From Lonepinella sp051851555 (GTDB lineage Bacteria; Pseudomonadota; Gammaproteobacteria; Enterobacterales; Pasteurellaceae): 64,000 nucleotides of DNA. Under the pieces are notes generated by a model. It worked only from the letters and a program-made list of their open reading frames with translations, did not search any database and was not told where the DNA came from. Below, in pieces: positions 58,794-64,000 of the stretch. The stretch lies in assembly GCF_051851555.1 (NCBI RefSeq), contig NZ_JBPDVH010000005.1, positions 62,001 through 126,000 on the forward strand, read 5' to 3'. Within the stretch, counting starts at the first letter, position 1. The number at the start of each line of letters is the position of its first letter. A program made the position numbers and the translations under genes.

Positions 58794-60107
58794 ATGTCTC
58801 TAGAAAAAACATTCGAGCTTTCTGCACGTGGATCTAATCTACGTCAAGAAATTATTGCCGGACTCACCACCTTTTTAGCCATGGTGTACTCGGTTATCGT
58901 GGTCCCAAACATGTTAAGCCAAGCAGGCTTTCCTGCGGAAAGCGTGTTTATTGCCACCTGTTTAGTGTCGGGGCTTGGCTCCATTTTAATCGGTTTATGG
59001 GCTAATGCGCCAATGGCGATTGGTTGTGCCATTTCATTAACTGCTTTTACCGCCTTTAGTTTGGTGATCGGTCAACAAGTGAGTATTCCCGTTGCGTTAG
59101 GCGCAGTGTTCTTAATGGGGGCGGTGTTTACCTTAATTTCCGCAACCGGTATTCGTTCTTGGATTTTGCGTAATTTGCCATCCAGTATTGCCCATGGTGC
59201 GGGTATTGGTATCGGTTTATTTTTGTTATTGATCGCCACCAGTGGGGTCGGTATTGTGGTATCAAACCCAAATGGCACCTTGGTAAAATTCGGTGAATTT
59301 ACTTCTTTCCCCGTATTGATGTCCTTAATCGGTTTGGCGTTCATTATCGGATTAGAAAGAATGAAAGTGAAAGGGGCGATTTTATGGGTGATCATTGCGA
59401 TTACGATTATCGGCTTAATTTTCGATCCGAATGTGAAATTCTCTGGTGATGTGTTTAAAATGCCAAGCTTTGGTGAGCAATCTTTATTTTTGCAATTAGA
59501 CATTATGGGTGCTTTACAACCTGCGATTTTACCAGTGGTGTTTGCTTTAGTGATGACCGCCGTTTTTGATGCGACGGGTACCATTCGTGCGGTGGCGGGA
59601 CAAGGTAATTTGCTTGATAAAGATGGTCAAATTATTAACGGTGGCAAAGCCTTAACTTCCGATTCTGTGAGTAGTTTATTTTCAGGTTTGTTCGGTACTG
59701 CCCCCGCTGCGGTGTATATTGAATCCGCAGCAGGCACGGCCGCGGGTGGAAAAACGGGGATTACGGCCATAGTGGTTGGCGTCTTATTCTTGTTTATGTT
59801 ATTTTTCCAACCTTTAGCCTTTTTAGTGCCAAGTTATGCCACGGCACCAGCGTTAATGTACGTGGGATTATTAATGTTAAGCAATGTGAGTAAATTAGAC
59901 TTTAACGATTTTGTCGGCGCCATGAGCGGCTTAATTTGTGCGGTCTTTATTGTGTTAACTGCCAATATCGTGACAGGGATTATGCTCGGTTTTGCCGCTT
60001 TAGTGATTGGACGTGTAGTGTCTGGTGAATTCAAAAAATTGAATGTCGGCACGGTATTAATCAGCTTGGCTTTAGTGGCATTTTATGCGTGCGGTTGGGC
60101 GATTTAA
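58794..60107 (+). CDS. NCS2-family adenine/guanine permease
   Basis: 437 residues with about 12-14 membrane helices. AzgA/PurP-type NCS2 features: the N-terminal FELSARGSNLRQEIIAGLTTFLAMVYSVIVVP and the conserved FDATGTIRAVAG near residue 260 and GTAPAAVYIESAAGTAAGGKTG near 305-325, substrate-site signatures of AdeP/GhxP-like purine:proton symporters. The PurR box upstream supports purine uptake; adenine versus guanine/hypoxanthine specificity is open. Confidence 0.9.
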   Translation: MSLEKTFELSARGSNLRQEIIAGLTTFLAMVYSVIVVPNMLSQAGFPAESVFIATCLVSGLGSILIGLWANAPMAIGCAISLTAFTAFSLVIGQQVSIPVALGAVFLMGAVFTLISATGIRSWILRNLPSSIAHGAGIGIGLFLLLIATSGVGIVVSNPNGTLVKFGEFTSFPVLMSLIGLAFIIGLERMKVKGAILWVIIAITIIGLIFDPNVKFSGDVFKMPSFGEQSLFLQLDIMGALQPAILPVVFALVMTAVFDATGTIRAVAGQGNLLDKDGQIINGGKALTSDSVSSLFSGLFGTAPAAVYIESAAGTAAGGKTGITAIVVGVLFLFMLFFQPLAFLVPSYATAPALMYVGLLMLSNVSKLDFNDFVGAMSGLICAVFIVLTANIVTGIMLGFAALVIGRVVSGEFKKLNVGTVLISLALVAFYACGWAI

Positions 60108-60142
60108 TTTGGTGTTAAACGCAATCCAATAAATGTATAACG

Positions 60143-60198
60143 AAAAAGTGCGGTGTTTTTTGCGAAGAAATTTCATCAAAAAACACCGCACTTTTTTA
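60143..60198. terminator. Uptake-signal dyad terminator
   Basis: A 20-base arm with AAGTGCGGT (60143-60162) is perfectly inverted at 60177-60196; 14-base loop. Separates the permease from the convergent DUF535 gene. Confidence 0.9.
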
Positions 60199-60206
60199 AC
60201 AAAATA

Positions 60207-61079
60207 TTATTTCACTAAAAAGTCTTTTATTTGCTGTGCTAACCCATCAAACATCTCATAACGTTTGCGATACATAGAGCGTTTTTTACTGGCAATATCT
60301 TCTAATGGTTTGCGTTCAATTTGAACAGGTAATTGCCAATAGTGATTTTGATATTGTGCCTGATTTTCTTGCCAAAATTCATCATAATTAAATTGCATAT
60401 ATTTAGAATCATTCCAACGGTATTTGGCCTCATATTTATGTGGAATGCCCTTTAATTCACAGCCTAATTGTTGGGCGACGATTTTAAACACATTCACCAA
60501 CATAAACATAGGGCGTACACCATGTAAGGCTTTTGTGGCATTGCGTACCGCTAATTGCGCTTGTTCATAATTAGGGCCTTGAATTGAGGCGATTAATAAT
60601 GTGTTGGGCGATAAAAAGGTAAATGAGGCGTCGTAAATCCGATTTTTTTGTTGATCAACAATGTTAATAGAGAAAAATCCCTCTAAAGGATCGACCCGAT
60701 TGAGATTGAAATATAAATCTAATTCATCCGTTAATTTGGCCAACAATAGATTTTCTTTTTCTAGCAATAAAGGTATTTTATCCGCGGGCAAAAACTGCTC
60801 GGCTAAGGTGAAATTTTGCATAATGGCGTTTAAGCGTGCAGTGCCATTAAAGCGCTTATCACAAAATTTATTTAATAAGGTATTAATTCGATACACATCC
60901 TTTTGGAAAATTGGCTGCCATAGAGGATGGCTCTCTAAGTAGTCTGATAAAGATTGGAGCTGTTTTCTATAGATCACCAAGCGCATTTGATAGCGGATAT
61001 ATTCTCTCAAGAGTTTTAAGCGGCGTTTCTCAATGGGAAACATTTTTTTGAATGTGATTAATGAGGTTAAATTAAACAT
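60207..61079 (-). CDS. DUF535 (VirK/YbjX) family protein
   Basis: 290 residues. VirK/YbjX family features: an N-terminal helical part rich in Arg and Leu, then FFSINIVDQQKNRIYDASFTFL, IASIQGPNYEQAQLAVRNATKALHGVRPMFMLVNVF and the Y-x-W-N-D-S-K-Y segment. Members affect envelope resistance and virulence in enterics; mechanism unknown. No signal peptide. Monocistronic, convergent to the permease and divergent from the adhesin. Confidence 0.85.
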   Translation of the reverse strand: MFNLTSLITFKKMFPIEKRRLKLLREYIRYQMRLVIYRKQLQSLSDYLESHPLWQPIFQKDVYRINTLLNKFCDKRFNGTARLNAIMQNFTLAEQFLPADKIPLLLEKENLLLAKLTDELDLYFNLNRVDPLEGFFSINIVDQQKNRIYDASFTFLSPNTLLIASIQGPNYEQAQLAVRNATKALHGVRPMFMLVNVFKIVAQQLGCELKGIPHKYEAKYRWNDSKYMQFNYDEFWQENQAQYQNHYWQLPVQIERKPLEDIASKKRSMYRKRYEMFDGLAQQIKDFLVK

Positions 61080-61353
61080 AATAACAAGGATATAAGGAAT
61101 AAATGGGGCAGATTATAGGGACAATTAAAGGCAATGACAACCCTAAAAGGGATTTCTGCACAGGAAATCATCTTATTCGTTGCATTTTTATTTTTATCAG
61201 GTCTGATCTCTTATTGTGTCTTTTTTATGATATGTATTTCCATTTATGTTAAACTATCGTAGATTATTTAAACAAGTTGGATTTTAATTAATCGGAAATT
61301 GACTAATGCTTTGTCTTAGTTTGTGAATTTAATTGACTAAAAATGGGGAACTT

Positions 61354-63558
61354 ATGAATAAACATTATCACACGGCTAAAAATACACCAACACATACAGC
61401 CTTGATTTCCACCAAGCGTTCTGCCAAAGAATTGCGGGGGGGGGGGGTCGCTCTCGCTTTATTAAGTGGTCTATTTTCTTTAGGCATGACGCAAACGGCG
61501 TCAGCTGAAACCTATCCAATAGAGGGGATTGATTCGGAAACAAGATCGATCTCCGCCTCTGATTATCAACTCATTTCCACTGTCAATAATCCTTATTATG
61601 CTCGGCATTATTATGGCAGCTATGTTTCTGCGGTGAATGGTTCGGCATTTGGGATCTCTTCCGTGGCAACGGGGGAAAATATGTCACCTGAACAGTTTGC
61701 GGCGAGAAAAGATGCGCTTGAACAATTAGTTCTTAAAAGAAACGTGTTACAAGCGGAATTTGAAGTGATTAGTAAAGAATGGTCTGCTGCTCATGAGAAC
61801 GTAAACAAAGCTCTTCAGGATATCAGTTGGTATCAAGGTCAACAATATCTTTACACTCAAGGCGATTCCGATCAAGATTATACGGCGGAAATAGCCGCCG
61901 CCCAAGCCAAATATGACGCTGCGGTTGAAGTCCGAGCTGAAGTCACAACAAGATTAAATGCAAAAAGAGCAGAAGTTGAACAAACCACCGCAGAAATTAG
62001 CGATGTGAAAATGTTTAATTTAGGCAGCAATACGACGGCGTTAGGTGGCTATGCCTTTGCCAGTGGCGAAAATGCCACCGCCTTAGGAAGTGATTCTGTT
62101 GCGATGGGCGATGATAGCATTGCTGGCGGTTCAGGGGCGAATACCACGGGGACATCCGCCATTGCCATCGGTAAAGATGCCAAGGTATCGGGTGACGAAT
62201 CCATTGCATTCGGTGTGTCACATGCGATCACGGGTAATCAGTCTGGCACATTGGGGGATACCAACGTTGTTTCTGCCGATAATGCTTATGCTTTGGGCAA
62301 TAATATTACGGTGAAAGCAGCAGCGAACAATACCCTGGTGTTAGGCAACAATATCACGGTGGATACCGCCAATTCTGTGGTGTTAGGCAACAGTTCAAGC
62401 GCCGCTGCCGCTGTGGGAACGGCCTCCTATAAGATTCAAGATACGACCTACGCTTTTGCAGGCACCACGCCAGTAGGCACGGTGTCAGTGGGGGCTACTG
62501 ATGGTGAAAGAACCATTACCAATGTGGCGGCAGGCCGTATTAGCAGTACTTCAACCGATGCCATTAACGGCTCACAATTATATGCGGTTATCGACGCATT
62601 AAATAGTTTAGCCACGCCTAGCCCTGCGCCTACGCCTGACGAGGGGGATATTAGCCCGAATACGAATACAGGAAGTAGCTCATTCAATGGCATTAATGTG
62701 ACCGATGGCACCAATAAAACCACATTGGGCGATGGCGATACCTTAACCGTAAAAGGCGATAACAATATCAACACCACCGTGAATGGCAATACCTTAACCA
62801 TTGGATTGGTCGATGATGTTGTTGTCAACTCTGTGACAGCAAATGATGTGAAAGCTGACAATGTAACCGCAAACAATGTGTCCGTGGGTGATATTAGTAT
62901 GAGTAGTGCCACGGGCAAAATTACAGGCTTAACGGATGGTGCTGTCTCAGCGGATTCCACGGAGGCTATCAACGGTAGCCAGTTATATAATGTGACACTA
63001 AACGGTTACAATTTTGTGGGTGATATAGGCGAAACAGGCAAATTGCAGCTAGGATCAACGGTTACCGTAGTGGGCGGCAGTAGTGGCAATATCAAAACCT
63101 CAGCCGATTCAACGGGTAAAATTACCGTGGATTTAGCTGAACACATCCATGTCACTAGTGCCGATATTGGTGGTGTGAATATCAATAATGGCGGTATTAC
63201 TAACTTAAATAGCGGTATTGTCAACGGCGACAGTTCAGATAATCGCAATGCGGCAAATATTGGTGATGTGAAAACCATTGCACAAAATAGCGCCAATCAA
63301 GCGGTGAACCAAGTCAATAAACGCCTTTCTCGAGGTATTGCCTCTGCGAATGCGTTAGGTGGTTTAATGCAGGCTACGGGGCCAGGTCGTTCATTAGTGA
63401 CAGCCGGTGTGGGCGGTTATCGTGATCAAAATGCACTGGCTATCGGTTATTCTCGTCTTTCAGATAACGGAAAAGTAGGTGTCAAGTTTGGTTTGGGTTC
63501 GAATATGTCAGGTAAAAAAGATGTTAGTTATTCGGCCTCTGTGGGCTTTCAGTGGTAA
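61354..63558 (+). CDS. YadA-like trimeric autotransporter adhesin with poly-G tract
   Basis: 734 residues from ATG 61354 (GGGGAA upstream). An extended signal peptide ends near residue 51 (QTASAE). Residues 110-215 form a predicted coiled coil; 225-350 carry YadA head repeats (A-x-A-x-G patterns such as TALGGYAFASGENATALGSD); NGSQLY stalk neck motifs occur near 410 and 545; the C-terminal 90 residues are the YadA anchor ending in SVGFQW. It inserts as a trimer in the outer membrane and should bind host surfaces. Twelve Gs at 61436-61447 lie in the signal-peptide codons, so slippage would switch the gene off. It is in frame here. Confidence 0.92.
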   Translation: MNKHYHTAKNTPTHTALISTKRSAKELRGGGVALALLSGLFSLGMTQTASAETYPIEGIDSETRSISASDYQLISTVNNPYYARHYYGSYVSAVNGSAFGISSVATGENMSPEQFAARKDALEQLVLKRNVLQAEFEVISKEWSAAHENVNKALQDISWYQGQQYLYTQGDSDQDYTAEIAAAQAKYDAAVEVRAEVTTRLNAKRAEVEQTTAEISDVKMFNLGSNTTALGGYAFASGENATALGSDSVAMGDDSIAGGSGANTTGTSAIAIGKDAKVSGDESIAFGVSHAITGNQSGTLGDTNVVSADNAYALGNNITVKAAANNTLVLGNNITVDTANSVVLGNSSSAAAAVGTASYKIQDTTYAFAGTTPVGTVSVGATDGERTITNVAAGRISSTSTDAINGSQLYAVIDALNSLATPSPAPTPDEGDISPNTNTGSSSFNGINVTDGTNKTTLGDGDTLTVKGDNNINTTVNGNTLTIGLVDDVVVNSVTANDVKADNVTANNVSVGDISMSSATGKITGLTDGAVSADSTEAINGSQLYNVTLNGYNFVGDIGETGKLQLGSTVTVVGGSSGNIKTSADSTGKITVDLAEHIHVTSADIGGVNINNGGITNLNSGIVNGDSSDNRNAANIGDVKTIAQNSANQAVNQVNKRLSRGIASANALGGLMQATGPGRSLVTAGVGGYRDQNALAIGYSRLSDNGKVGVKFGLGSNMSGKKDVSYSASVGFQW
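61436..61447 (+). repeat. G12 homopolymer, probable phase-variation switch
   Basis: Twelve consecutive Gs span codons 28-32 of the adhesin gene, encoding Arg-Gly-Gly-Gly-Val. Change by one or two Gs shifts the frame near the N-terminus. Confidence 0.85.
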
Positions 63559-63586
63559 TCCACAAATAACCTAATATATGAATTTA

Positions 63587-63626
63587 AACACCTTAAGCGA
63601 TTAAGCTCGCTTAGGGTGTTTTTTTA
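63587..63626 (+). terminator. Adhesin terminator
   Basis: AACACCTTAAGCGA (63587-63600) with TCGCTTAGGGTGTT (63607-63620), near-perfect 14-bp stem, then a T run to 63625. Confidence 0.85.
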
Positions 63627-63631
63627 TGTGT

Positions 63632-64000
63632 TTAATCTGCAGGTCTGGCATCCTCAACAGGCGCAGGGGTAACACGTGGCGGCAAGGTGTCTGGATCAGC
63701 AGTCGGTGCCGCAGGTTTTGGTGTAGGTTTCACCGAGGAGGCGCAGAAGTTTTGCCCTTTATCCGACCAAACAGGGATATTACGCACAGGGCTGTAACAG
63801 TTCCAACTGCCGTAACTGTTAATGCCGACCCATTGGATATCGTCGATTTTTTTCAGACTTAATGGCGTCACTTCGGCACGGCGTAAGTAGTTTTTATAAA
63901 TCTCTAAGGCGCCGCTAGAGCCAGTTAAATGGGTTTCGCCATTGTCATCACGGCCGAGCCAAATAGTCGCCACGTTTTCGCCGTCAATACCCACATACCA
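63632..64000 (-). CDS. mrcB: Penicillin-binding protein 1B, C-terminal end (partial)
   Basis: The last 122 residues of a class A PBP; the gene continues beyond the window. W-Y-V-G-I-D-G-E-N-V-A-T-I-W-L-G-R-D then THLTGSSGALEIYKNYL matches the end of the transpeptidase domain of PBP1B (E. coli GIDGQEV...WVGRD...LYGASGAMSIYQRYL). The extra tail with two Cys and a Pro/Ala/Thr-rich end follows. PBP1B polymerises and crosslinks peptidoglycan. The upstream part with catalytic motifs is outside the window. Confidence 0.88.
   Translation of the reverse strand, partial: WYVGIDGENVATIWLGRDDNGETHLTGSSGALEIYKNYLRRAEVTPLSLKKIDDIQWVGINSYGSWNCYSPVRNIPVWSDKGQNFCASSVKPTPKPAAPTADPDTLPPRVTPAPVEDARPAD

Noticed and set aside
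1..64000. CRISPR array
   Set aside because: No set of regularly spaced direct repeats of 23-40 bases was seen; repeats present are palindromic intergenic elements, USS dyads and one 121-base tandem pair.

Overview
The window is a piece of a Pasteurellaceae chromosome. Gene content and order (rplM-rpsI, purR-ynhF, trxB-cydDC, ilvIH, greA/dacB, yqcC-truC, glmM-folP-ftsH-rlmE-yhbY) match that family. Many copies of the Haemophilus-type DNA uptake signal AAGTGCGGT (and its complement ACCGCACTT) occur, several as hairpin terminators. That fits the Haemophilus/Aggregatibacter/Pasteurella branch; I cannot name the species.

Bases 1 to about 21,400 are the late region of a tailed-phage prophage, all genes on the + strand, entering from before the window. 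In order: the end of one upstream gene, a cysteine-rich protein, a lambda-type holin, an M15 peptidase endolysin, a NYN-domain nuclease cassette, a large tail/virion protein, small unknowns, a DUF3800 cassette headed by a structured RNA with its own promoter and terminator, a GH24 lysozyme, a repeat-bearing virion protein, a row of tiny one-helix membrane proteins separated by terminators, a C4-like antisense RNA with a P22_AR-type antirepressor, and an 8.5-kb gene for a 2841-residue polyvalent internal protein carrying a zincin motif and three nuclease-like cassettes. Small virion proteins close the region. A terminator and a 10-bp inverted repeat lie between the last phage gene and chromosomal prmB.

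Bases 21,400 to 64,000 are mostly ordinary housekeeping: prmB, zapG, rplM-rpsI behind a structured leader, a cold-shock protein with a long leader, purU, hns, a lysine-riboswitch-controlled NhaC-family transporter (LysW type), ilvIH, dacB, greA, yhbY, rlmE, ftsH, folP, glmM, purR, ynhF, cydDC, trxB, cnoX, a zinc-ribbon protein, a HicAB pair, yqcC-truC, grxB, a fructosamine-kinase-family protein, thiI, a methyltransferase, gloB, the sucrose genes scrB/scrA/scrK, tyrP, a purine permease, a DUF535 protein, a YadA-like trimeric autotransporter and the end of mrcB.

Regulatory links read from the sequence: a PurR-box-like site before the purine permease, with purR itself in the window; a TyrR-box-like site before tyrP; a lysine riboswitch before lysW; and a 12-G tract inside the 5' coding region of the adhesin, which should make it phase variable. 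The least explained parts are the two nuclease cassettes (NYN and DUF3800), each with a promoter and a candidate structured RNA just upstream, the tiny membrane-protein cluster, and the modular polyvalent protein.
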